A stretch of 33,294 nucleotides of DNA from Giesbergeria sp. (GTDB lineage: Bacteria > Pseudomonadota > Gammaproteobacteria > Burkholderiales > Burkholderiaceae_C). The stretch is taken from positions 1 to 33,294 of the forward strand of contig JAGNYI010000007.1 in the NCBI GenBank assembly GCA_017985015.1. Reading direction: 5' to 3'. Shown here piece after piece: positions 1 through 6,758 of the stretch. The position numbers were made by a program, and so were the translations under genes. Within the stretch, counting starts at the first letter, position 1, and the number at the start of each line of letters is the position of its first letter. The notes under the pieces were generated by a model. That model worked only from the letters and a program-made list of their open reading frames with translations. It had not been told where the DNA came from and made no database searches.

Positions 1-1
1 T

Positions 2-868
2 TCACAAAAACCGCCGCTTAAGATGTACGACCGACTTGCCCACCGCGTCGCTCGTTCGTCGCAAGCGACGCCCGCCGCCGTGGACAAGTCTTCAAGCGCC
101 TCGAACACAAAAATTCAGACGGCCCCCCGCGCGGTAATTGTCTATGGCCTCAGAGCAGACAATGACGCGACCCTCGTCAACACTCTATCGGCCCAGAGAA
201 AAGTCCCTACAGAAATAGTTTTTTATGATGATCTACTTGATCGAATGAGCGAGGTCTATGCAATCGCCAGGCGAGATAGCGCTTCACGCGTGGGGTGGTG
301 CTTTGTATCTCATCTTTACCTGGCTCCTGAGCGAATCTATCAAAAGGCTTTTCTTGCTGCGTACGGCTCTGCTGACGCAGACAACATTTCCGCCTACCTA
401 GAGAATGGCGAGATTGTTTTTGAGTGTCGCGACTCAACACAGAAATTGCATCGACTAAGTGCGCCCGTTATGGGACTCGGCCCTCACTACGTGAGGTTCG
501 AGTTCTCGACTGATGAGAGCGGTGCCTACATGTCGCTCAACGTAAATAATACTGAGGCGGATCTTCGAATTAGCAAGAGCGTTCTGAACCTATTCCCAGA
601 CACAGAACTATTCACGCTTGGTGCCGATTCACACGGCGGGAACGGAGCCCATTTCTATATGCTGGAGCATTATTTCGTAAGCCGCACCATGGACATGGCC
701 GAAAAGCTTGGCTCATTTTATTACTTCCAGAGAAAGACGGGCGCCTCATCACACTGTATGGAGTTCAAACCTCAGAGCTACATGACTAGGCAGCCTCATG
801 GCCTTGTTCAGGATCATGAGGAATTTAAGCCGGTGCTTAGGGCGTGGCCGCTACCGAGTGAGGCATAA
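2..868 (+). CDS. Integron-cassette protein, possible Shedu (DUF4263)-like C-terminus plus LamG/ConA-like domain; 5' end uncertain
   Basis: The first ATG is at 23 (281 codons), but the frame is open to the window edge and no clear ribosome-binding site precedes the ATG, so the gene may begin further left. Residues ~36-75 (counted from that ATG) run AVIVYGLRAD...VFYDDLLDRM. This resembles the last strand-helix part of Shedu/DUF4263 nucleases, which typically read 'IIGR...I.TYDDLLER'; the catalytic part would lie upstream. Residues ~90-235 look like an all-beta LamG/concanavalin-type sandwich ending FTLGADSHGG...FYMLEHYFVSR...E.LGSFYYFQRK. No signal peptide or membrane segment is seen. The gene is visibly richer in A+T than its neighbours and its TAA lies inside an attC-like site, so I infer an integron cassette. 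Both domain assignments are pattern matches by eye; a purely hypothetical protein is the fallback. Confidence 0.6.
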   Translation, partial: SQKPPLKMYDRLAHRVARSSQATPAAVDKSSSASNTKIQTAPRAVIVYGLRADNDATLVNTLSAQRKVPTEIVFYDDLLDRMSEVYAIARRDSASRVGWCFVSHLYLAPERIYQKAFLAAYGSADADNISAYLENGEIVFECRDSTQKLHRLSAPVMGLGPHYVRFEFSTDESGAYMSLNVNNTEADLRISKSVLNLFPDTELFTLGADSHGGNGAHFYMLEHYFVSRTMDMAEKLGSFYYFQRKTGASSHCMEFKPQSYMTRQPHGLVQDHEEFKPVLRAWPLPSEA

Positions 869-920
869 CAACTCGTTCAAGCCGACGCCGCTTCGCGGCG
901 TGGCTTAACTCAGGCTACAA
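863..920 (+). repeat. attC-like integron recombination site (59-base element)
   Basis: The R''-type box GCATAAC (863-869) overlaps the TAA of the preceding gene. It is followed by a near-palindrome: left arm 879-891 (AAGCCGACGCCGC) pairs with right arm 895-906 (GCGGCGTGGCTT) around a TTC loop. The left arm carries one unpaired G (884), the extrahelical base expected in folded attC sites. The spacer AACTCGTT and the right-hand TTAACTCAGGC match the usual attC layout. A canonical R' box (GTTATGC would pair with R'') is missing; GCTACAA stands there. The site is therefore probably the degenerate right end of a cassette array. Confidence 0.8.
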
Positions 921-1251
921 GGGCTTCCCCATAAAAGTCAAACAAATTTCCAACCTTGATGCATCGCGCAGCGATGGATCACGGAATGCATTTCGACTGA
1001 CTTGATTCAATCCACACCATCTGCGCCAGCACTACGTTGCCCAGTCGAGCAAGGAATGCGGACAGCGAAACTACAAACGGTCATTAATGCTGCTTGTTGC
1101 AGCGGACCCTGATGAAAAGACGCGCGCGGGGGACCCATTCGAGAGGCCAACCAAACAACGGCGGCGCCGTAGCTGCTGCCACCCCAGCGTTCGACCGCGC
1201 ACGCGCCCCGCAGCTGCCACACTTGGGCCTTCTGCCAACCACCGGACAAGC
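921..1251. other. Intergenic region between cassette end and chromosomal genes
   Basis: About 330 bp without a convincing gene. Open frames through 1084-1250 on both strands are out-of-frame or upstream extensions of the next gene and resemble no family. No integrase gene, second attC, terminator or clear promoter was recognised. The sequence is A+T-rich up to about 1080 and then turns G+C-rich, which may mark the junction between mobile and native DNA. Confidence 0.5.
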
Positions 1252-1752
1252 ATGCCCCCCATCACCCCAACCGTTCTGCCCGAAGAAGCCCTGCTCCAGC
1301 GCTACAAGCGCGGCGGCGCTTATACCGATTGCTATTGCATGGACCTGCCCCGGCACGTATCCATGCCCGACTACATTTCGGCCTTCTACACCACGCCGCT
1401 TTTCAAGGTGGAGCGCAAGATCCTGGCCCTGGCCGCTGGCAAGCATTCGACGGATGAAGCCGCTCGGGACTTGGCCCACGGCCGCCAGGCCAGCTTTTCC
1501 GCCTGGCGCGTGGAAGACCGTTCCAGCAACCAGCTGTTGCTGTGTGACCATCTGGGCCGAACGCGGTCGTGGCTGATGGCAGAGCCCGGGGCTTTGTCCA
1601 CCCGGCTGTACTTCGGCTCGGCGGTGCTGCCAAAGTCCACAGCCGCAAGCGGCAAGGCGTCTTTCGGCTGGGCGTTCCACGCGCTTTCGGGCTTTCACCG
1701 GCTGTATACCAGGGCGCTGATGAGCGCTGCCCGCGCGAGGCTCGCCCAGTAA
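1252..1752 (+). CDS. Conserved hypothetical protein (possibly DUF2867-like)
   Basis: A 166-residue soluble protein without signal peptide or membrane segment. I chose the ATG at 1252 because homology-like sequence (YTDCYCMDLPR at ~24-34) starts soon after it; the ATG at 1087 would add a low-complexity basic leader. Recognisable blocks are AFYTTPLFKVER, FSAWRVEDR, GRTRSWLM and TRLYFGSAVLP, then a C-terminal helix rich in Arg and Ala (GFHRLYTRALMSAARARLA). The style matches betaproteobacterial conserved hypothetical proteins, perhaps related to DUF2867, but I cannot assign a function. The stop lies 9 bp before the ankyrin gene, so the two are probably cotranscribed. Confidence 0.65.
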   Translation: MPPITPTVLPEEALLQRYKRGGAYTDCYCMDLPRHVSMPDYISAFYTTPLFKVERKILALAAGKHSTDEAARDLAHGRQASFSAWRVEDRSSNQLLLCDHLGRTRSWLMAEPGALSTRLYFGSAVLPKSTAASGKASFGWAFHALSGFHRLYTRALMSAARARLAQ

Positions 1753-1761
1753 AAGGCCACC

Positions 1762-2097
1762 ATGTCCGCAGGCGACTGGAAAAGCATGTACCAAGCCGCT
1801 GTCAGCGGCAATCTGCCGCTGCTGCAGCACCACCTGCGCGAAGGTGTGGACCCGAACTACCAGCACCCCGAGATCCTGCGCACGGTGCTGGTGGCCAGCT
1901 TGGTCGAGGGCCATGCGGAGGTGGCGCACCACCTGCTGGCCCACGGGGCGGACCCGAACCTGGTGTCCGGGCTGGACGACCTCTCGCCCCTGCAGGCCGC
2001 CCGCCGCCACGGGCGCCATGAGTTCGTGGCGCTGCTGCGCGGGCTCGGGGCGAAGGAAACGCGCAAACCGTTCTGGTGGCGCTGGCTGCCGATTTAG
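1762..2097 (+). CDS. Small ankyrin-repeat protein
   Basis: 111 residues, almost entirely ankyrin repeats. Helix pairs with the diagnostic pattern are visible: 'MYQAAVSGNLPLLQHHLREGVDPNY' style at residues ~9-33, 'ASLVEGHAEVAHHLLAHGADPNL' style at ~45-67, and a third repeat beginning 'LSPLQAARRHGRHEFVALL' (~74-92). A basic aromatic tail (KPFWWRWLPI) ends the protein. Such proteins mediate protein-protein contacts; the partner cannot be told from sequence. AAAAGG at 1751-1756 is a fitting ribosome-binding site for the ATG at 1762. The gene probably forms a transcription unit with the preceding hypothetical gene. Confidence 0.8.
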   Translation: MSAGDWKSMYQAAVSGNLPLLQHHLREGVDPNYQHPEILRTVLVASLVEGHAEVAHHLLAHGADPNLVSGLDDLSPLQAARRHGRHEFVALLRGLGAKETRKPFWWRWLPI

Positions 2098-2153
2098 CCT
2101 ACCCGTTCGGGAACCAATGCCCGTACGCTTTGTGGCGCCTATCCCATTCAAAA

Positions 2154-2687
2154 ATGTTCCAAGAGATTCTTGCGTTCTGGTTGCATGAAATCGACGCCAA
2201 CCAGTGGCGCACCTACGATCCGGCCTTTGATGCCTTGCTCAGGAAGCGTTTCCTGGGCTGCCTGCAGCAAGCCGCCGCGGGCGAATTGTTCGCCTGGCGC
2301 GCCAGCCCGGCGGGGCGCCTGGCCGAGGTGATCGTACTGGACCAGTTCTCACGCAACATCCACCGCGGCACGCCGCTGGCGTTCAGCCAGGATGGGATGG
2401 CGCTGGTACTGGCGCAGGAGGCCATTTCCGCCGGCGCGATGTCCGTCTTGGATGAAGAGGAACGCGCCTTCCTCCTCATGCCTCACATGCACAGCGAGTC
2501 CCGCACCATTCACGCGCAGGCCGAGGTGTTGTTCCAGCGCTATGCGCCGTCGCGCCATCAACCCGAGCTGCGGCACAAGGCCGTCATCGACCGGTTCGGG
2601 CGCTACCCCCACCGGAATGCCATTCTGGGCCGCGCTTGCACCGACGAAGAAATCGAATTCCTCAAGCTGCCGGGGTCGAGCTTTTAG
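2154..2687 (+). CDS. DUF924 family protein
   Basis: 177 residues beginning MFQEILAFWL, the usual start of DUF924 proteins (the domain opens with 'ILdFWFgeid...W'). The family's hallmark blocks are all present: aspartate/arginine-rich LIVLDQFSRNIHRGTP-type segment (~62-77), FLLMPHMHSES (~105-115), and the C-terminal RFGRYPHRNAILGR...EEIEFL (~145-168). An upstream extension to 2076 is open but overlaps the ankyrin gene and lacks family similarity, so the ATG at 2154 is preferred. DUF924 proteins are soluble helical proteins of tetratricopeptide-like fold whose biochemical role is not established as far as I know. The next gene, arsR, has its own promoter. Confidence 0.85.
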   Translation: MFQEILAFWLHEIDANQWRTYDPAFDALLRKRFLGCLQQAAAGELFAWRASPAGRLAEVIVLDQFSRNIHRGTPLAFSQDGMALVLAQEAISAGAMSVLDEEERAFLLMPHMHSESRTIHAQAEVLFQRYAPSRHQPELRHKAVIDRFGRYPHRNAILGRACTDEEIEFLKLPGSSF

Positions 2688-2789
2688 GGGCTTCTGTGGT
2701 CCGGGGAGCAGGGCCCGATCACGCAAATCGAGCGGATGGAGCTCGCGCGTGCTTTCGAGCGCTGGGCAGCGCCTTTTTTCACAGGCCCA

Positions 2790-2840
2790 TTGACAGCGGC
2801 GCTTTATTTCGATTATCGTAGAAATATCGTATCAGAAGAC
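2790..2840 (+). promoter_or_regulatory. Promoter and likely operator of arsR-arsM
   Basis: TTGACA at 2790-2795 is followed, 18 bp later, by TATCGT (2814-2819), a good sigma-70 promoter. Overlapping the -10 region is a short symmetric A+T-rich sequence: CGATTATCG (2810-2818), then a repeat of ATATCG (2824-2829) embedded in TATCGTAT. This is where an autoregulating ArsR-type repressor would be expected to bind. The operator assignment is inference; the promoter hexamers are seen directly. Confidence 0.5.
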
Positions 2841-2845
2841 GCAGA

Positions 2846-3190
2846 ATGCCCGCCACACCCCCGCCCTCCACCACGGCCCGATTTGCCCACATGCTTGCCG
2901 CAATGGGTACCGAGCCCCGCTTGGCCATCGTGCGCTTGCTGCTCACCGCCCACCCCGAGGGGCTGGTGGTCGGCCAGATCGGCACCGAACTCGGCATGGC
3001 GGCTTCCACGCTCTCGCACCACCTGGACAAGCTGCGGACCGAGGGCCTGGTGTCCGTCCAGCGGGAAGGCACCTTCCTGCGTTGCACCGCCAACACCGCC
3101 GGGCTGGAAGCCCTGCTCGGCTTTCTGTACGCCGAGTGCTGTACCCGCAACCAGGCGGTGGAGCCCCAGCGCATTACCTGCTGCGATTGA
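2846..3190 (+). CDS. arsR: ArsR-family arsenic-responsive repressor with C-terminal cysteine cluster
   Basis: 114-residue winged-helix protein of the ArsR/SmtB family. The recognition helix is in 'GMAASTLSHHLDKLRTEGLV' (~50-69) and the wing in 'VSVQREGTFLRC' (~69-80). The classical ELCVCDL metal site in the DNA-binding helix is absent. Instead a Cys98-Cys99 pair and a Cys112-Cys113 pair lie in the C-terminal dimerisation region, like the alternative As(III) site known from the Acidithiobacillus ferrooxidans ArsR group. It probably represses itself and the adjacent arsM until arsenite binds. The arsM start follows 26 bp downstream, so the two form one operon. Confidence 0.88.
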   Translation: MPATPPPSTTARFAHMLAAMGTEPRLAIVRLLLTAHPEGLVVGQIGTELGMAASTLSHHLDKLRTEGLVSVQREGTFLRCTANTAGLEALLGFLYAECCTRNQAVEPQRITCCD

Positions 3191-3216
3191 ACCGAACCCC
3201 AACCAAGGAGAAATTC

Positions 3217-4116
3217 ATGAACGACATGGCGAATGTGAAGGAAGTGGTCAAGCAGAAATACGGCGCGGCCGCCGAGCATGTGGCGCAGGGGCGTGGCAAC
3301 GCCTGCTGTGGTGGCTCGGCCGCGTCGCCCGAACAGTGGGACCCCATTACCTCGAACCTGTACGACCAGGCCCAGGCGGACGACGTGCCCGCCACAGCGA
3401 TGCTGGCATCGCTGGGCTGCGGCAACCCGACCGCGTTGGCGGAACTCCAGGTCGGCGAGACGGTGCTGGACCTCGGCTCCGGCGGCGGCATCGACGTTCT
3501 GCTCTCGGCCAAACGTGTCGGCCCCACCGGGACCGCTTACGGCTTGGACATGACCGACCAGATGCTGACTCTGGCACAGGAGAACAAGCTCAAGAGCGGC
3601 CTGTCCAACGTCCATTTCCTGAAGGGCGAGATCGAGCACATCCCGCTGCCCGCCAATTCGGTGGACGTCATCATCTCCAATTGCGTGATCAACCTGTCGG
3701 CCGACAAGGACAGCGTGCTGCGCGAAGCCTTCCGCGTGCTCAAGCCGGGCGGACGTTTCGCGGTGTCCGACGTGGTGGTGCGCGGCGAAATGCCCGAATC
3801 CATCCGCCGCAACATGGAACTGTGGATCGGCTGCGTGGCCGGAGCGCTGCGCGATACCGACTACCTCACCAAGCTGCAGGCCGCTGGCTTCGAGGACGCG
3901 GACATCGAAGTCACGCGCGTCTACACGGCAGAAGACGCCGCCGAGTTCCTGGCGGGCCAGCCGGCTCAGCTTCAGCAACTGGCGCGCGAGGTGGACGGTC
4001 GCTTCGTCAGCGGCTTCGTGCGGGCACGCAAACCCCTTGCCACAGGGAAGACGGCCGAAGGCGCGGCACCTACCGCTGCAACCGCGGCCGGTGGCAGCCG
4101 CGCACGCTGCTGCTGA
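3217..4116 (+). CDS. arsM: Arsenite S-adenosylmethionine methyltransferase ArsM
   Basis: 299-residue cytosolic class I SAM-dependent methyltransferase that converts As(III) to methylated arsenicals. The ATG at 3217 follows AAGGAG (3205-3210). The SAM-binding motif I is VLDLGSGGGID (~83-93). The three cysteines essential in characterised ArsM enzymes are matched by Cys68 (SLGCGNP), Cys156 (SNCVINL) and Cys206 (IGCVAG). An extra Cys30-Cys31 pair sits near the N-terminus and a Cys-Cys pair ends the protein after an Ala/Thr/Gly-rich tail (~275-299), which may help arsenic capture. No arsenite pump or reductase gene is in the window, so this unit would detoxify by methylation alone or cooperate with genes elsewhere. 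Confidence 0.95.
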   Translation: MNDMANVKEVVKQKYGAAAEHVAQGRGNACCGGSAASPEQWDPITSNLYDQAQADDVPATAMLASLGCGNPTALAELQVGETVLDLGSGGGIDVLLSAKRVGPTGTAYGLDMTDQMLTLAQENKLKSGLSNVHFLKGEIEHIPLPANSVDVIISNCVINLSADKDSVLREAFRVLKPGGRFAVSDVVVRGEMPESIRRNMELWIGCVAGALRDTDYLTKLQAAGFEDADIEVTRVYTAEDAAEFLAGQPAQLQQLAREVDGRFVSGFVRARKPLATGKTAEGAAPTAATAAGGSRARCC

Positions 4117-4126
4117 AATGCACGCC

Positions 4127-4176
4127 CGGGCGGCAGTGGCTTGGGTTGCTTGGTCGGTAAAAGCCACTGCCGCCCG
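4127..4176 (+). repeat. 16-bp perfect inverted repeat after arsM
   Basis: The arm at 4127-4142 is exactly complementary to 4161-4176, separated by an 18-nt loop (core GGGCGGCAGTGGCTT / AAGCCACTGCCGCCC). It starts 10 bp after the arsM stop. No T-run follows, so it is not a classical terminator; it could stabilise the 3' end of the arsR-arsM mRNA or be the trace of an insertion. Confidence 0.75.
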
Positions 4177-4290
4177 CACACCGTCGTAGCCGAAGGTGGC
4201 CTGGGCGCCTGCTCTCCGCTGATCCGGAGCGATGGGCGCGGAGACCTAGGCAACATCACGGCATCGCGGCATTCACGGGATAAGCAGAAC

Positions 4291-4324
4291 AAAAAAGCCC
4301 CTTTCCACAGAGGAAAGGGGCTTT
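4291..4324 (-). terminator. Rho-independent terminator of icd
   Basis: Perfect 13-bp hairpin (4294-4306 with 4312-4324, 5-nt loop). On the minus strand it ends in a run of six T (complement of the A-run at 4291-4296). It lies 35 bp downstream of the icd stop. Confidence 0.9.
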
Positions 4325-4358
4325 GATTTCGGGGCGTCTCCGCTCCCGAAAGGCAGGG

Positions 4359-5618
4359 TTACATGTGGTCGATCATGACCTGTCCAAAGCCCGAGCAGCT
4401 CACCTGCGTGGCGCCGTCCATCAGGCGGGCGAAGTCGTAGGTGACTTTCTTGCTGGCAATCGACTTCTTCATCGAGCTGATGATGAGGTCGGCCGCTGCC
4501 GTCCAGCCCATGTGGCGCAGCATCATTTCGGCAGACAGAATCTCGGAACCGGGGTTCACGTAGTCCTTGCCGGCGTACTTGGGCGCCGTGCCGTGCGTGG
4601 CTTCGAACATGGCAATGGTGTCCGACAGGTTGGCGCCGGGGGCGATGCCGATGCCGCCGACTTGCGCGGCCAGGGCGTCAGACACATAGTCACCGTTGAG
4701 GTTGAGCGTAGCAATCACCGAGTACTCGGCCGGGCGCAGCAGGATTTGCTGCAGGAAGGCGTCGGCAATGCTGTCCTTGATGGTGATGTTCGTGCCCGTG
4801 CGGGGGTTCTTGAACTGCATCCAGGGACCGCCATCGATCAGTTCGGCGCCGAATTCCTTGGCGGCCAGGCCGTAGGACCAGTCGCGGAAGCCCCCTTCGG
4901 TGAACTTCATGATGTTGCCCTTGTGCACGATGGTGACGCTGGGCTTGTCGTTGTCGATGGCGTACTGGATGGCCTTGCGCACCAGGCGTTCGGTGCCTTC
5001 GCGCGAGACGGGTTTGATGCCGATGCCCGACGTGGCAGGGAAGCGGATCTTCGTGACGCCCATTTCGTCCTGCAGGAACTTGATGAGCTTCTTGGCCTTG
5101 TCGGACTCGGCTTCGAATTCGATGCCGGCGTAGATGTCTTCCGAGTTCTCGCGGAAGATGACCATGTTGGTCTTGTGCGGCTCTTTCACGGGCGAGGGCA
5201 CGCCCTCAAAATACTGGATGGGGCGCAGGCAGACGTACAGGTCAAGCTCCTGGCGCAGGGCCACGTTCAGCGAGCGGATGCCGCCGCCCACGGGCGTGGT
5301 CAGCGGGCCTTTGATGGAGACGACGTAGTCTTTGATGGCGGCCAGGGTTTCCTCAGGCAACCAGACGTCGGGGCCGTACACCTTGGTCGCCTTTTCGCCA
5401 GCGTAAACCTCCATCCAATGGATTTTCTTCTTGCCGCCGTAGGCCCTGGCCACGGCTGCATCGACCACCTTGAGCATCACGGGCGTGATGTCGCCGCCCG
5501 TGCCGTCGCCTTCGATGAAGGGGATGATCGGCTGGTCCGGCACATTCAAGGACATGTCGGTATTGACGGTGATTTTCGCGCCTTCGGCGGGAACCTTGAT
5601 GTGCTGGTAGCTGGTCAT
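4359..5618 (-). CDS. icd: NADP-dependent isocitrate dehydrogenase, homodimeric type
   Basis: 419 residues from the ATG at 5618 ([13 protein letters not shown]), preceded by GGAG. The frame stays open 48 bp further upstream, but family members start at this position. It converts isocitrate to 2-oxoglutarate plus CO2 and NADPH in the TCA cycle. Family blocks: [13 protein letters not shown] near the N-terminus, the substrate loop [12 protein letters not shown] with the serine phosphorylated by IDH kinase in E. coli, Mg-binding aspartates in the region [10 protein letters not shown], and the NADP-binding [11 protein letters not shown] with [13 protein letters not shown]. Length equals that of E. 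coli Icd. A second, unrelated IDH lies about 1.1 kb away on the same strand. Confidence 0.96.
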   Translation of the reverse strand: MTSYQHIKVPAEGAKITVNTDMSLNVPDQPIIPFIEGDGTGGDITPVMLKVVDAAVARAYGGKKKIHWMEVYAGEKATKVYGPDVWLPEETLAAIKDYVVSIKGPLTTPVGGGIRSLNVALRQELDLYVCLRPIQYFEGVPSPVKEPHKTNMVIFRENSEDIYAGIEFEAESDKAKKLIKFLQDEMGVTKIRFPATSGIGIKPVSREGTERLVRKAIQYAIDNDKPSVTIVHKGNIMKFTEGGFRDWSYGLAAKEFGAELIDGGPWMQFKNPRTGTNITIKDSIADAFLQQILLRPAEYSVIATLNLNGDYVSDALAAQVGGIGIAPGANLSDTIAMFEATHGTAPKYAGKDYVNPGSEILSAEMMLRHMGWTAAADLIISSMKKSIASKKVTYDFARLMDGATQVSCSGFGQVMIDHM

Positions 5619-5806
5619 GTAAGCAAAACTCCGTTGAGGCTGAAGGACTTTCAGCAAGTTAGGCAAAACTCTCTAAACCGTTCAATTCTAGCCACAAAAA
5701 TTTTCACCATTCCCTGTCAACGGTGCGGTTCGCATGCCGTTGTTAGCTGGCTTGCATTCGCTTGTTAAGCATCAAGAAACGGCGTTTTCCTATTTTGAAA
5801 GTTCTT

Positions 5807-6043
5807 ATGAACAAAGTTGTTGCCACCCTTGCGGCCAGCCTTCTCGCTTTTGCTGCCCATGCCCAGACTTCCGCACCTGCGGCCCCGGCACCTGCGGCGG
5901 CCCCTGCAGCCGCAGTGGCTGCGCCTGAAGCCGCTCCGGCTGCTCAAGCCATGAAGCCCACAGCCAAGCACAAGGTAGCCAAGTCGAGCCACAAGAAAGT
6001 TGCCAAGAAGAAGGCACACAAGGCTGCCGCCAAGGCGGTCTGA
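5807..6043 (+). CDS. Small exported Ala/Pro/Lys-rich protein
   Basis: 78 residues. A clear signal peptide (MNKVVATLAASLLAFAAHAQ, cleavage probably after AHA) precedes an Ala/Pro segment (~21-48) and a strongly basic Lys/Ala/His tail of KHKVAKSSHKKVAKKK type. The mature protein is low-complexity and positively charged, comparable in style (not demonstrably homologous) to the E. coli acid-shock protein Asr and to histone-H1-like tails. It would be periplasmic and could buffer or bind anionic surfaces; that is inference. The ATG at 5807 is chosen because it begins the signal peptide; the ATG at 5762 adds a basic leader. A hairpin terminator follows the gene. Confidence 0.75.
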   Translation: MNKVVATLAASLLAFAAHAQTSAPAAPAPAAAPAAAVAAPEAAPAAQAMKPTAKHKVAKSSHKKVAKKKAHKAAAKAV

Positions 6044-6075
6044 TCCTTGCTCCCCGGGCGCAGGCCCGATGCGTG

Positions 6076-6104
6076 AAAATGGCCCGCTGCATGCGGGCCT
6101 TTTC
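6076..6104 (+). terminator. Rho-independent terminator of the small exported-protein gene
   Basis: GGCCCGC (6081-6087) pairs with GCGGGCC (6093-6099) around a 5-nt loop. It is flanked by AAAA on the left and TTTT on the right, so it may work in both directions. It lies about 35 bp after the stop codon. Confidence 0.8.
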
Positions 6105-6146
6105 ATGCCCGCTTGCGAACGTGCCAACCGCTTTTTTGGAGTGTCG

Positions 6147-6623
6147 ATGCCTGCACTTTCCCTGTTCTCCCGATGTTCGCGGCACCTGGCGCTTCTGGCG
6201 CTGCTGACAAGCTTCGCAAATGTCCATGCGCAAGAAGCACCGCAGATGGATTTGCCACGCGTCGAGCTCACGGCCGGTATGTACCGCATTGATGCGCAAT
6301 TGGCCCAGACGCCTGGCCAGCGCCAGATCGGCCTGATGCATCGCAAATCCATGCCGCCCCAGGAGGGCATGCTGTTCATCTTCGAGCAGCCGGGTGTCCA
6401 GTGTTTCTGGATGAAGAACACTCTGCTGCCACTCACGGCGGCATTCGTTGCCGACGACGGCAGCATCGTGAATCTGGCGGACATGCAACCCCAGTCCGAA
6501 ACCTCGCACTGCTCGCAAAAGCCGGTGCGCTATGTGCTCGAAATGAACCAGGGCTGGTTTTCTCAGAAACGCCTCAAGGCCGGTAGCAAGCTGAGCGGTG
6601 CCCCTTTCTCTGCGCCCCACTGA
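6147..6623 (+). CDS. DUF192 family exported protein
   Basis: 158 residues starting with a signal peptide (hydrophobic core LALLALLTSFANVHA, cleavage probably after VHA, ~28). The DUF192 domain follows: VELTAGMYRIDAQLAQT...RQIGLMHRKSMPPQEGMLFIF (~38-80), CFWMKNTLLPLTAAFV (~90-105) and the C-terminal RYVLEMNQGWF (~132-142). The MxR...M...GMLF...FWMKNT...LD pattern defines the family. Its members are small periplasmic or membrane-attached beta-barrel proteins of unknown biochemical role. The ATG at 6147 follows TTGGAG; earlier in-frame starts overlap the upstream terminator. A strong terminator ends the gene, so it is monocistronic. Confidence 0.9.
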   Translation: MPALSLFSRCSRHLALLALLTSFANVHAQEAPQMDLPRVELTAGMYRIDAQLAQTPGQRQIGLMHRKSMPPQEGMLFIFEQPGVQCFWMKNTLLPLTAAFVADDGSIVNLADMQPQSETSHCSQKPVRYVLEMNQGWFSQKRLKAGSKLSGAPFSAPH

Positions 6624-6657
6624 CATCGCATTGCCCGTCTGGCAATCGCCACAAGAC

Positions 6658-6700
6658 AAAGGCCGGTCCCTCCGCACAGGGGGGCCGGCCTTTTTTTTTT
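6658..6700 (+). terminator. Rho-independent terminator of the DUF192 gene
   Basis: GGCCGG (6661-6666) pairs with CCGGCC (6685-6690), extended inward by a CCC/GGG pairing, and is followed by ten T residues (6691-6700). It lies between the convergent DUF192 and icd2 genes and may partly serve both. Confidence 0.9.
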
Positions 6701-6758
6701 CGCTTCTTGCGCAACCCGGGGCTTTGGCCCCCAATTGCCAGAAATGCGGTGGCGCAGC

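Noticed and set aside
1084-2151. A 355-codon minus-strand frame opposite the hypothetical and ankyrin genes
   Set aside because: It resembles no family and mirrors good coding sequence on the other strand.
2736-4160. A long plus-strand frame (474 codons) across arsR and arsM
   Set aside because: It is the wrong frame for two clear protein families and has an Arg/Pro-rich composition typical of G+C-rich shadow frames.
4127-4176. Rho-independent terminator of arsM
   Set aside because: The loop is 18 nt and no T-run follows on either strand, so it was kept only as an inverted repeat.
4323-5768. A 481-codon plus-strand frame opposite icd
   Set aside because: It is an antisense shadow of a well-conserved enzyme, with no ribosome-binding site or family.
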